64,000 nucleotides of DNA. Source: Planctomycetaceae bacterium (GTDB lineage: Bacteria > Planctomycetota > Planctomycetia > Pirellulales > UBA1268). Location of the stretch: NCBI GenBank assembly GCA_947449135.1, contig CANFQO010000007.1, positions 1 through 64,000 of the forward strand, given 5' to 3'. The position numbers were made by a program, and so were the translations under genes. The notes beneath the pieces are model-generated. The model had not been told where the DNA came from and made no database searches. It worked only from the letters and a program-made list of their open reading frames with translations. Shown piece after piece: positions 42,163-50,873 of this stretch. Within the stretch, counting starts at the first letter, position 1. Every line of letters begins with the position of its first letter.

Positions 42163-42735
42163 TCAGGCAGCCAGTCGCTGGGACTGCAGGCGAGGCAAAC
42201 TCAGCGTGATCGCCACGCCCCCTTCTGGGCAATTTGCGGCGTGGAGCGTGCCGTTGATCCGAGCTACGGCCGCCCTAATGGCAGCCAGAGCCAGACCGGC
42301 GCCTTCCGGCGCGAACCCCACTTCGGCCGAGGACTGCATGGCCTGATTCAGCCATCTCCGCACGCCCTCGGAAAGTGACGGCCCGGAATCAGCGACTTCG
42401 ATCTCGATCGCAGACCCCACGTCGACGCTGGTAACGATCACCTCGCGAACCACCGGCGACTCACAACCGGCAACGGACTCTGTAGCCGACTCAAACGCCC
42501 GGCGGATGAGCGGTTCGAGTGCCCGGCGGAGGAGCGCTGGATCGGCGAGAAGCGACTGCTCGTGGTGCCGCGCAACATCGAGCGTAGCTGTCAGCGGCGG
42601 TCGGCCCTGTTCGCGGCGAACACGGGCACAATCCGCGAGAATGGCCGCGAGCAGACTCTGCTGGGGCAGTGCGATCTGGGACGGCAGACCGCGGCCTGAA
42701 GCATCAGTACGACGGTGGCGGTATGAAGGCGTCAT
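42163..42735 (-). CDS. Degenerate GHKL ATPase (histidine-kinase-like) domain protein
   Basis: 190 residues from the ATG at 42735. The fold of an HATPase_c domain can be followed: LLADPALLRRALEPLIRRAFESA for the N-box helix, EIEVADSGPSLSEG for the D-box, and GAGLALAAIRAAVARINGTL for the glycine-rich G-box. No phospho-acceptor His domain and no sensor part are present. The N-box Asn, normally essential, is not found; Arg occupies the equivalent place. It lies between an alpha/beta-hydrolase gene (13 bp) and the fliF-fliO gene in the same direction, suggesting a regulatory role in the export operon. Could be an anti-sigma-factor-like or scaffold protein. Low certainty for ATP binding. Confidence 0.6.
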   Translation of the reverse strand: MTPSYRHRRTDASGRGLPSQIALPQQSLLAAILADCARVRREQGRPPLTATLDVARHHEQSLLADPALLRRALEPLIRRAFESATESVAGCESPVVREVIVTSVDVGSAIEIEVADSGPSLSEGVRRWLNQAMQSSAEVGFAPEGAGLALAAIRAAVARINGTLHAANCPEGGVAITLSLPRLQSQRLAA

Positions 42736-42748
42736 GAAGGGCCGATCG

Positions 42749-43489
42749 TTACGACGCGGAGAGTGAGTGGACGGCGGCGGGCGTTCCGCAGACCTCATCC
42801 ATGATCCAGCGGTTGACATCGGCGAGTACCGATTTGGACAGGTCGTTGCTGCCGGGGTAAATCCGCATGGCGAGCGCCGCCCCGGCGGCATGAAAGAGAC
42901 GGAGCGTACGATCCGTGTGGGATGCCTGCTCCAGCACGCTCGACCGCTGACAGCAGAAGAGCATGGGAAGGCGACGCACGGCGGCGAGCTGCGAAAACAG
43001 CGACTCATTCAATGGAAACTGCCCGCCGAGCGAGATGACGCCGGCGAATTCCCGCGGATGACGGCAGGCGATGCGAAACGCTTCGGAGCCGCCCCGCCCC
43101 TGGCCCACCAGAAAAATGCGTTGCGAATGGATCGCGATGCGGTCACGAACCCGTTCGATCGACCGCCAGACAGCATCATCAAGCCCCATGGCCGGCGACT
43201 CAGACGCAGCGATCACCGGCTCCACAGCAACGAAGTTACGGAGGCTGACCCGCTTCATCACCCGCCCAAGATCGAAGGCTTTTTTGCGAGCGGAGGCCGG
43301 GGTGGGATCGGAAAGCCACACAAGCAACGGATAGTCGTAGCCTGGTTCGTGTCCCAGCGGCGTGAACAGCTGGTCGTCGCCAAGCCATGCGGAGGCCGTG
43401 GAGAACAGGCGGGAACCCGCCGCAACGCCAGTCGCTTTACGGCACTCGGAGCCACTCCGGACGGATCGTTTCGGAAGGCGACTGCTCAT
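42749..43489 (-). CDS. Alpha/beta hydrolase-fold protein of the fli operon, nucleophile lost
   Basis: 246 residues from the ATG at 43489. Alpha/beta-hydrolase core: YDYPLLVWLSDPTPAS as first strand, RIFLVGQGRGGSEAFRIACRHP at the nucleophile elbow, GVISLGGQFPL after it, and RRLPMLFCCQRSSV and the closing HAAGAALAMRIYPGSNDLS. In ordinary members of this fold the elbow is GxSxG; here the residue is Gly (GQGRGG), so hydrolytic activity is doubtful. It is first in the operon that continues with the HATPase-like gene and the fliFO-fliP-fliQ-fliR-flhB series. In-frame open sequence runs upstream to 43795 but has no protein-like character. Confidence 0.65.
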   Translation of the reverse strand: MSSRLPKRSVRSGSECRKATGVAAGSRLFSTASAWLGDDQLFTPLGHEPGYDYPLLVWLSDPTPASARKKAFDLGRVMKRVSLRNFVAVEPVIAASESPAMGLDDAVWRSIERVRDRIAIHSQRIFLVGQGRGGSEAFRIACRHPREFAGVISLGGQFPLNESLFSQLAAVRRLPMLFCCQRSSVLEQASHTDRTLRLFHAAGAALAMRIYPGSNDLSKSVLADVNRWIMDEVCGTPAAVHSLSAS

Positions 43490-43800
43490 CGGGCACCTCG
43501 GTGGCTCGTGATCGGGCTCGTGCCAGCGGAGCGAAAAAGGCTTGCTGACCCGCTGGTTTCTCCAGACCAGCGGTTTGTAGCCGAAGGCTGATACCCCAGC
43601 AACGTCAGGATCGGCCCGCACCGCGGTTGGCGCAGACGGGGCAAGGCAGGCAAGCAAGGGTGGCCGTGTTCCCGAAAAACAAAGCCTCCCGTGGAGCTTG
43701 CACGGGCAACGTCCGCCGGCGACGAGCATGCCGCAGATTGCCAACCGTTGCGGCATGCCAGCAACGGCGCCATCCCCTCGGGCACGTAATCGCACGGTGA
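43490..43800. other. Intergenic region with overlapping hairpins
   Basis: 311 bp between malate dehydrogenase (stop at 43801, minus) and the hydrolase gene that starts the fli-type operon. Two mutually exclusive stems: hairpin 1 pairs GCATGCCGCA (43726-43735) with TGCGGCATGC (43749-43758), loop 13 nt; hairpin 2 pairs CCGTTGC (43745-43751) with GCAACGG (43761-43767), loop 9 nt. They share 43749-43751. No T-run. The region should contain the operon promoter; an attenuator-like role is possible. Confidence 0.45.
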
Positions 43801-44760
<960 letters not shown>

Positions 44761-44875
44761 TCAGGATTCCTGGGGCACAAGGAAGCAGAACACTGGAAAA
44801 AGGGCTGTCATTTGTCCCCACGTTGTCGCGACCGGCTCCCGCCGCGGCAAGGCCTGCCCAAAAACTGCGGAGGAG

Positions 44876-46321
44876 TCAGGGCAGCTCGATCCTCTCCGGC
44901 AGCGCGCTGCGGGTCTGCGTGGCGCGGCGGCGGGAGTCGCGGGCAGACGACCAGGCCGCCAGCGCGATCGCCAGACCGATCACCGCGGCGATCGACAGGA
45001 ACACCCAGCCCATGGCGTTGACTTCTCTGGTCGGGCTTGGCGCCGGCTGCCAGGCTGCCTCTTTTCCAATCAGTAAGGCAGTCTCCTGACGGTATCCCCT
45101 CTGCTCCTTGTCTCCCTGCGAGGCGGAGATGTTCACTTCCGGCAACGGATAGCCGTAGCGTTTGAACGCAAAACCGGACACCCGCACGCGTTCGCCGATC
45201 TGTTGGCCCGTCGGCATCCCCTCAGGCAGCGTGACGACACAGCAAACGACCGGATAATTCTCCTGCAGTCGTCCGTGCACCTTGAGCAGCGCGGTCGGCA
45301 CGAAGACGAACAGCTCCCAATAATGGTCGACACCGAGTTGTCGCCGCCGCAATGGATCGTCGATTTCGATGCGGGTCGCCCGACGGGCCACGCCGTCCAC
45401 CGTGAAAGGCTCACCCCTGTGGGTCGCAAACCAGCCGCTCTCGGGATTGATGAGCGGCACAATGTCGCCCGGTGGACCAGCGGCTGACACAATGCCCGCA
45501 GATGTCGCCCGGCCCATGGCGGCCAGCATCGCGTAGAACGCCTCCGTGTCGCCGGCCCCAAGCTTCTGTCCGTCACTCACCGAATCAAAGAGACCATAGT
45601 CCATGCCGAGGCTGCCCAGCGGCGTCGGCGGAAACCAGCCCACGCTCGCGGCTGCCACGAGCAGCGCTGGGGCCGCGGACGACTCACCATCACCGGCGGA
45701 TGGCACCACGGGGCCCGGCGACTCCGAGAGCGGCAGTCCGACGACCGCAGCAGGCTCGTCGATTCTGACGGCCCGCTGCCAGGCCTTTGGCACATGGCTG
45801 GCAAGAACATCAACGAACGTCCCGTTGTCCGTCACGATCCGGACAAGTTCCAGTGGCCGGCGGCCAGCCACCTCGGCCTGCTCCGCAGTGAGCGGCAGCG
45901 CCGCGACGAACGTGGCCCGCCCAACGACACGCACGAGCAGATCCTGAACCCGCTGCGTGGCGGGGAGGGAGCGGATATCGATCGCGTCGGCATTCCACTG
46001 GGAGGCAAGGTTTGCCGGCACCCTCGTCAGCCGGGCGAGCACCCGCAGGGCCGTCTCCTGCTTCGCCGGACTCCACTCGGAGGGCTCCTCGAGCACAGCG
46101 CGAGAGCCCCGGTCAATGTTCCAAGTCGCAAGATAGTCGACGAACGACGCGGCCACCGGCGTGCCCCCTGACTTGGCCGGGGTCTCTGTCTCCACGGCGG
46201 CCGATGGCCCTGCCACCGCGAGGAGGCAGGCCACGGCCCACAGGCAGCGTTGGGCGCCGCGCGGCCTTGCGAGGAGCACGCCGTCGCACCGATCTTCCCT
46301 GGAGCCGGAGACGTGCTTCAT
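44876..46321 (-). CDS. Secreted membrane-anchored hypothetical protein
   Basis: 481 residues; family not recognised. Signal peptide (LWAVACLLAVAGPSAAVETE) and a C-terminal membrane segment (GWVFLSIAAVIGLAIALAAW) enclose a large extracytoplasmic part. The middle contains a motif TLPEGMPTGQQIGERVRVSGFAFKR that recurs in the adjacent gene product (LPDGMPQGMAINEPVDVVGYFFKR), so the two are distant paralogs. The start overlaps that gene by 4 bp (ATGA), so they form one transcript with the small membrane protein, DUF420 and SCO1 genes. A role in oxidase assembly or redox is inferred from that neighbourhood only. Confidence 0.7.
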   Translation of the reverse strand: MKHVSGSREDRCDGVLLARPRGAQRCLWAVACLLAVAGPSAAVETETPAKSGGTPVAASFVDYLATWNIDRGSRAVLEEPSEWSPAKQETALRVLARLTRVPANLASQWNADAIDIRSLPATQRVQDLLVRVVGRATFVAALPLTAEQAEVAGRRPLELVRIVTDNGTFVDVLASHVPKAWQRAVRIDEPAAVVGLPLSESPGPVVPSAGDGESSAAPALLVAAASVGWFPPTPLGSLGMDYGLFDSVSDGQKLGAGDTEAFYAMLAAMGRATSAGIVSAAGPPGDIVPLINPESGWFATHRGEPFTVDGVARRATRIEIDDPLRRRQLGVDHYWELFVFVPTALLKVHGRLQENYPVVCCVVTLPEGMPTGQQIGERVRVSGFAFKRYGYPLPEVNISASQGDKEQRGYRQETALLIGKEAAWQPAPSPTREVNAMGWVFLSIAAVIGLAIALAAWSSARDSRRRATQTRSALPERIELP

Positions 46322-47367
46322 GGCAGGGATTCCTCTGTGAAACGTGGAGATGAAACGCGTGCCGCGTCCTCCAGCCGTTGCAGGGCCTCTTGAGTGGAAA
46401 CGACGTCGGTGGCGGCCAATGAGGCGGTGAGATCGTTAGGAGCCGGCGGCGTCCGGCGGCCTGAGCCATGGCCGGCCGCACGGATGCCAAGCGCGGTGAG
46501 CAGAACAACCGCGGCCATGGTGAGCAGGGCGGCGGTGCCGATTGAGTCTCTTGCCCGGGAGCCTGTTGGACGGCGCTTCCAGATCGGCTCGCGTGCGAGC
46601 ACCAGAGGGGCGAGCCGCACGGTATCGGTGGCGGCATATGCCCAGCGCTTGAAAAAGTAGCCAACCACATCGACTGGCTCGTTGATCGCCATGCCCTGCG
46701 GCATGCCATCCGGCAGCTGGAGGAAGTAGACGACGATCGGCGACACCGGCCCACCCTCCGGTTCCAGCCAGCCCTGCCAATACTCCTCGACGCCATGCTC
46801 GTTGGCCGGAGCCGTTAACTTTTCGAGCCGATGCAGCGTGCCGCGGAACCGCACCAGCCGCCCGCGATAGCTTCGCGGCTGGCCAAACAGTTCGGTGAAA
46901 CTCACCCGTCGGGCAGCCGCATGCGTGAGGGAGTGCATGTCGGCCGACCGGAGCGTCAGCCAGATTTGAAACCACGCGTCTGTCTCGGCCCCTCGAAACA
47001 CAGTGTCGTCGCGAACGCGGGCCAACGACTCCACGGAAGCACCATACGCATCGTCTCCGGCCGCAGGCAGATCGGTGTCTGCCTCGATGACAACGGCGTC
47101 TGTCACGGTGGGGTCGGCGGGGATCTCAGGCATCTTCGTGTCGATCTGGGGCCGGTCAGCCGCCGACGGACGACCAAACCAACTCCGCTCCACCCACCCC
47201 AGCAGGAGCATGATGATCAGAGCCGGGGGCATGAACAGCCAGAAGACCCGCCGCTGTTCGGTCCGTGCCAGATAGTTGCGGGCGGCATGGCGATTCAGTG
47301 GTTTCCCCTGATCCGGCACGGCTGCTGGAACAGGCCACCGCTCTGCGGCAGGACGGGGCTCGCTCAC
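46318..47367 (-). CDS. Membrane protein related to its downstream neighbour
   Basis: 349 residues, GTG start at 47367. Membrane segments near residues 40-60 (FWLFMPPALIIMLLLGW) and 285-305 (TAALLTMAAVVLLTALGIRA) bound a soluble part. The C-terminal half of that part carries PIVVYFLQLPDGMPQGMAIN followed by VVGYFFKRWAY, the paralogous motif with the downstream protein. A VRFRGTLHRLEKL segment suggests an OB-like strand set. Function unknown. Sits between two genes with 4-bp overlaps (GTGA and ATGA). Confidence 0.7.
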   Translation of the reverse strand: MSEPRPAAERWPVPAAVPDQGKPLNRHAARNYLARTEQRRVFWLFMPPALIIMLLLGWVERSWFGRPSAADRPQIDTKMPEIPADPTVTDAVVIEADTDLPAAGDDAYGASVESLARVRDDTVFRGAETDAWFQIWLTLRSADMHSLTHAAARRVSFTELFGQPRSYRGRLVRFRGTLHRLEKLTAPANEHGVEEYWQGWLEPEGGPVSPIVVYFLQLPDGMPQGMAINEPVDVVGYFFKRWAYAATDTVRLAPLVLAREPIWKRRPTGSRARDSIGTAALLTMAAVVLLTALGIRAAGHGSGRRTPPAPNDLTASLAATDVVSTQEALQRLEDAARVSSPRFTEESLP

Positions 47368-47738
47368 GCGTGTGGCGGGGTGATGGACTCAGGGGAGAGT
47401 CGTCCCTCGAACGGCACGATGGCCTGATCCGTGGACGACAGGCCGGCCCGTTTCTGCCGCTGCATCTCCCGCCAGACATAAATACCGAACGAACTGATCA
47501 GCGTGCAGGGCATCGCCAGCATGATGAGGATGCTGTAGAAGTAGCCCCTCGCCACATTCATTCCTTCAGGGTCGGACGTATTCACCGCGTCCTTGCAGTT
47601 CGGGCAGCCGAATGCATCGCTGGCGACGAGCGTAAAGACCAAGAGCACGGGGATGAACACCGGGGTCACCGCGACCAGTCGGGCCACCGCGCGGGTCCAA
47701 CCGCGATGCTCAACGGTAGGGGCTGAGATGCGGGCCAT
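47364..47738 (-). CDS. Small membrane protein with CxxC motif
   Basis: 124 residues with two membrane segments (VTPVFIPVLLVFTLVASDAFG; FYSILIMLAMPCTLISSFGIYVW). Between them, the loop contains DAFGCPNCKDAV, a CxxC that could bind metal or act as a thiol. Located between DUF420/SCO1 and two membrane proteins, all in the same direction, so participation in oxidase copper handling is plausible but not shown. The gene overlaps its downstream neighbour by 4 bp. Confidence 0.7.
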   Translation of the reverse strand: MARISAPTVEHRGWTRAVARLVAVTPVFIPVLLVFTLVASDAFGCPNCKDAVNTSDPEGMNVARGYFYSILIMLAMPCTLISSFGIYVWREMQRQKRAGLSSTDQAIVPFEGRLSPESITPPHA

Positions 47739-47778
47739 GGCACAAACTCCCGGGCAATCCCGTGTAGCAGGGTGGGGC

Positions 47779-48276
47779 TCAACCAGGAACGACTGCTCCA
47801 GGAACGGCAGCTCCCGCCTTCTCCATGATAGGCTCCCGCGAACCGCCTGGGTAGAAGCGATAGAGCATGAGATAGATCACCACCCCCGTGATCGAGACGT
47901 AGAGCCAGATCGGCATCGTGATTCTTCCCAGCCGCCGGTGGGCCTCCCAGCGGCCTTTGACGGCCAGCACGAACATAGCGATCGCCAAAACCGGCACGGT
48001 CACCGCCAGCAGGATGTGGGTGATGAGGATCGTGAAGTAGACCGTGCGGACCGCCCCCTGCCCCGTGAACGGCACGTGGCCGACCAGCCAGTGGTAGGTC
48101 AGGTAGCAGATCAAAAAGAGCGTCGAGACCGCGAAGGCTGAGATCATGGCGGCTCGGTGGGCCCGCCACTGACCACGGCGGATGAATATCCAGCCGGCGG
48201 CCAGCAGAACCGTCGCCAATGAATTGAGGGCGGCGTTGATCGTGGGCAGCCAATGGGCCGCAGCGTCGAGATTCAT
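47779..48276 (-). CDS. DUF420 membrane protein (CtaM/YozB-like)
   Basis: 165 residues with four membrane segments (LPTINAALNSLATVLLAAGWIFI, AAMISAFAVSTLFLICYLTYHWLVG, TVYFTILITHILLAVTVPVLAIAMF, IWLYVSITGVVIYLMLYRFYP) and the DUF420 pattern (RRGQWRAHRAAM, RTVYFTILITHILLA, HRRLGRITMPIWLYVS). In Gram-positive bacteria the homologue CtaM is required for haem aa3 oxidase maturation. It is directly coupled to SCO1 (ATGA overlap), supporting the same role here. Confidence 0.9.
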   Translation of the reverse strand: MNLDAAAHWLPTINAALNSLATVLLAAGWIFIRRGQWRAHRAAMISAFAVSTLFLICYLTYHWLVGHVPFTGQGAVRTVYFTILITHILLAVTVPVLAIAMFVLAVKGRWEAHRRLGRITMPIWLYVSITGVVIYLMLYRFYPGGSREPIMEKAGAAVPGAVVPG

Positions 48277-48977
48277 TCTGAGGGGGCTCCCACGGGGGCT
48301 GACTCCGGCGATGATCCGGCAGGTTCGGCCAGCACATCGAGGATCAGTTTCTCGAGCAGCTTCACCCGGTCAGGCTGGAGCAGGTGGTAGCTGCCCCGCA
48401 GCCTCCCCTCGCGATCGAAGACCACGCCCCGCTCCGAATGCACACCCACCTCGGCTGGCAGCAGGAACGTGCCGTTGGCGATCTGCTTGATCGTCGCCAT
48501 GTCGCCGGTGAGGAATTTCCAACGGACCGGATCAGCCTCGAAGCGGTCGGCGTATCTCCGCAGCGATTCGGGGGTGTCGTTGTCGGGGTCGCAGGTGACG
48601 CTCACAACCATGAAGTCGGGGTCGGGAATCTTCCGGAGGATGTCGGCGAGCGCCTGGTTCTCACGGAAACAAGGGCCAGGGCAGTTGGCGAAGAACACGC
48701 TCGCCAGCCAGACCTTGCCACGCAACGATGCCGAATCGAAGTCCTTGCCGCTGCGTTCCGTGAGCGTGAACGGCGCGGCGACAGCGCCGGGCGGCATCCG
48801 CTCAGGGGCCGGTAGCGGCGACTCGTCGCGGGCCACCGGCGCCATCGTGGCAGATGGCACGACGGGTCCGCCCTTGTCCACCTTTCCGCAGCCAAGAGCG
48901 GCCAGCAGGAGGGGCACGACCAACACCCAGCCACACGTGACGTTACTGGGCAGGCTAAACAATGGTGTTGAACTCAT
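48273..48977 (-). CDS. SCO1/SenC-like copper chaperone lipoprotein
   Basis: 234 residues from the ATG at 48977. A lipobox-like site (PLLLAALGC) at residue 30 indicates a lipoprotein. The thioredoxin-fold core has the copper-binding motif CPGPC (C99, C103) in LASVFFANCPGPC, and a downstream His in VGVHSERGVVFDREG (H180), together forming the SCO1 copper site. SCO1 delivers copper to the CuA centre of cytochrome c oxidase subunit II, encoded about 6 kb upstream in this locus. 4-bp overlap with DUF420. Confidence 0.92.
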   Translation of the reverse strand: MSSTPLFSLPSNVTCGWVLVVPLLLAALGCGKVDKGGPVVPSATMAPVARDESPLPAPERMPPGAVAAPFTLTERSGKDFDSASLRGKVWLASVFFANCPGPCFRENQALADILRKIPDPDFMVVSVTCDPDNDTPESLRRYADRFEADPVRWKFLTGDMATIKQIANGTFLLPAEVGVHSERGVVFDREGRLRGSYHLLQPDRVKLLEKLILDVLAEPAGSSPESAPVGAPSE

Positions 48978-49275
48978 CTGGTTCACAGGCGGCATCCTTC
49001 GTGACTGTTAGAGGAGCCGGGGGTCGGGGGAAGCCGAATACACGCGAACCCTGGCCATCCAGGCCAGATTCGCTTGGCCGGCCGCCGCCGGCTGGTAGTA
49101 CCCATGGCATCCTGCCATGCAGAGTCAGTGTAGCATTCGATGAGCCGGGGACGGTGGAAGCCGAAGCGAGTCGGGCTATCCTGCCCTCGAGTCGGAGCCC
49201 ATCCGCCGCCGGGGCGGCGGACGCAGTCGTGTCACCGCCCCCGGCGGTTTGGGCCGTCCGACTGTCGGATGCTCG
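48978..49275. other. Repeat-rich intergenic region at the end of the oxidase operon
   Basis: 298 bp between subunit IV and SCO1. A hairpin TCCGCCGCC/GGCGGCGGA (49202-49221, loop GG) and CATGGCA/TGCCATG (49103-49119) are present. Two imperfect copies of GAGCCGGGG-x-CGG-x-GGAAGCCGAA lie at about 49014-49041 and 49142-49168. The GGAAGCCG core resembles the dispersed repeats at 13.8 and 25.6 kb. No coding frame is credible. Confidence 0.5.
49202..49221 (-). terminator. GC hairpin after the oxidase operon
   Basis: Palindrome TCCGCCGCC GG GGCGGCGGA, 55 bp after the subunit IV stop codon on the minus strand. No T-run, so a candidate transcript end only. Confidence 0.45.
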
Positions 49276-49782
49276 CTAGTGTGCCGGTTCGGCGAGAACC
49301 TTCGCTTCACCGGCCTGTTCCAAGAGTCGCACGTCGGAGCCTCGGGCCATGTACAGGGCCCGCTCCTGCGACACCATGCGGTTTCGCATGCCGATGTCGG
49401 GCACCAGCATCAGGGCAAGAAAGATCGCCATCATGGCGGCTGGGATCGTGAGCACATACTTCCAGTTGGCCTCCCAGAAGACGTGCATGAAGAACAGCAC
49501 GACGAGCATTGCCTTGGTGCACGACACTGCCATCATGAAGGCCCAGCCAACATGCGGCTCGTTTCGCCACGGCCAATAGGGGGAATAGGTGAGAAACGAC
49601 ATCGTCGTCAGGCCGCAAAGCGCGACAAACACCAGCAGATACTTGCCGATGCCACCATGCCCGGCATGGTTGTCATGACCGGAGCCGTGGCCGGCATCGT
49701 CATGGTCATCATGCGCTGGGATGTCTCCGACCCTGGTGATGGGGCCGTGTGCATGGGCGGAATGGGTGTCGTGATCGCTCAT
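49276..49782 (-). CDS. Cytochrome c oxidase subunit IV family protein
   Basis: 168 residues from the ATG at 49782. The N-terminal 45 residues are extremely His/Asp/Gly-rich (DHDTHSAHAHG, HDDHDDAGHGSGHDNHAGHG), a possible metal-binding tail. Three membrane segments follow: YLLVFVALCGLTTMSFLTYS, WAFMMAVSCTKAMLVVLFFMHVF and VLTIPAAMMAIFLALMLVPD, with the CTKAMLVVLFFMH pattern of the prokaryotic subunit IV (COX4) family. Last gene of the oxidase series. Confidence 0.88.
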   Translation of the reverse strand: MSDHDTHSAHAHGPITRVGDIPAHDDHDDAGHGSGHDNHAGHGGIGKYLLVFVALCGLTTMSFLTYSPYWPWRNEPHVGWAFMMAVSCTKAMLVVLFFMHVFWEANWKYVLTIPAAMMAIFLALMLVPDIGMRNRMVSQERALYMARGSDVRLLEQAGEAKVLAEPAH

Positions 49783-49795
49783 AGAAAACCTCAAA

Positions 49796-49844
49796 ACAGC
49801 AAAAACGTAGGACAGCAAAACCTTAGAACAGAACTTTAGAACAG
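49796..49844. repeat. Short direct repeats between oxidase subunit III and IV genes
   Basis: ACAGCAAAA occurs at 49796-49804 and 49812-49820, and TTAGAACAG at 49823-49831 and 49836-49844. The second TTAGAACAG contains the stop codon (TTA on the plus strand) of the subunit III gene, so the repeat duplicates the sequence around a stop codon, as at 55767. Confidence 0.7.
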
Positions 49845-50825
49845 ATAGAGCAGCGGAAACAGGAAGATCCAGACCAGGTCGACGAAGTGCCAGTAGAGAC
49901 CGGCATTTTCAATCTTGCCGGCCTGCTTGGGGCCAAGTTTGTAGAACAGCAAGATCGTGAAGACGATCAGGCCCACCAGCACGTGGACGGCGTGGAAGCC
50001 GGTGAGCAAGAAATACGTGCTCGCCCACATGTTGCCGCCGGGGATGACGGCGGGAAGCCTGAGCCACGGGAAGATGTCATTGAGACCGCTCGCGTGGCCA
50101 CCGTGGCCGCCGTCGTGCGAGCCGCCGGGTCCTTCAGTCGGCAGCGGCATCACCTGGTCCGCTACAACGGCCAGATCGAACGCCTGCTGCTCGGGGCTGG
50201 CCACCATCTTGCGGATCTGCTGGAGCCGTCCTCGGGCTGCCACCTGTTCGGCCGAAAGCTGGTCGGCCGGCGTGTCGTCGAGCTCCTTGAGCTTGTCGAT
50301 GATGGCAGGCTCTCCGAGCCGGGCCCGAACGGCGGAGCCGTAGTAGAGGTCGGGCTTCTCGTAGATGAGGCCGCGCGGGGCCTGCGGGTAGATGCCGTGG
50401 GAGAACTTGGCCTGGTATTCGTAGCCTTTGACTCCAAGAAAGAGCATGCCGAGCAGGAGCGTGAGGAGCATCCAGAACTTCGCGATGCCGGCCTTGTTGG
50501 CGCGGGCGAACTCCAGCGCCAGCACGATCGTCACGCTGGAGCAGATCAGCACGAACGTGTTGAAAGCGCCGATCGGCTCGCTGAGATGGACATGGTGCGG
50601 CTTGGGCCACACGGGTGCACCGAAGCGAAGCACGACGTAGCTGCCCAACAGCGCCGCGAAAAACATGATCTCGGTGGAAAGAAAGAGCCACATGATCAGT
50701 TTGCCACGCGTGAGGGGCAGTCCGGGCTGGTACTGCAGCACCGGGCCGTGGTGGCCGTGGCCGTCATCGTGACCGCCGGAGTGCCCATCGTGGCCGTGCG
50801 GAATGGAGATCGCGGAAGCGTTCAT
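49836..50825 (-). CDS. coxC: Cytochrome c oxidase subunit III
   Basis: 329 residues, longer than the usual 200 or so of bacterial caa3-type subunit III. It starts with a His-rich tail ([18 protein letters not shown]). The first segments show [45 protein letters not shown] and [22 protein letters not shown], typical of subunit III. Then an insertion of about 110 residues (from [14 protein letters not shown] to [11 protein letters not shown]) containing acidic helices and HDGGHGGH. The last two segments follow ([45 protein letters not shown]), including the family's GFHAxHV and WHFVDxVW. Same operon as subunits I, II, IV. Confidence 0.93.
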   Translation of the reverse strand: MNASAISIPHGHDGHSGGHDDGHGHHGPVLQYQPGLPLTRGKLIMWLFLSTEIMFFAALLGSYVVLRFGAPVWPKPHHVHLSEPIGAFNTFVLICSSVTIVLALEFARANKAGIAKFWMLLTLLLGMLFLGVKGYEYQAKFSHGIYPQAPRGLIYEKPDLYYGSAVRARLGEPAIIDKLKELDDTPADQLSAEQVAARGRLQQIRKMVASPEQQAFDLAVVADQVMPLPTEGPGGSHDGGHGGHASGLNDIFPWLRLPAVIPGGNMWASTYFLLTGFHAVHVLVGLIVFTILLFYKLGPKQAGKIENAGLYWHFVDLVWIFLFPLLYLF

Positions 50826-50873
50826 GGTCGGAGCGTTCTCGAAAGACTTCTGGAAATGGAAATGGTTGCTGTA

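Noticed and set aside
43490-43795. N-terminal extension of the hydrolase gene to 43795
   Set aside because: The in-frame stretch is Cys/Pro/Arg-rich and covers the hairpins; the ATG at 43489 fits the domain start.
48962-49279. 105-codon plus-strand frame in the palindrome-rich spacer
   Set aside because: Made of repeat and palindrome sequence, low-complexity Pro/Arg/Ser; no supporting signals.
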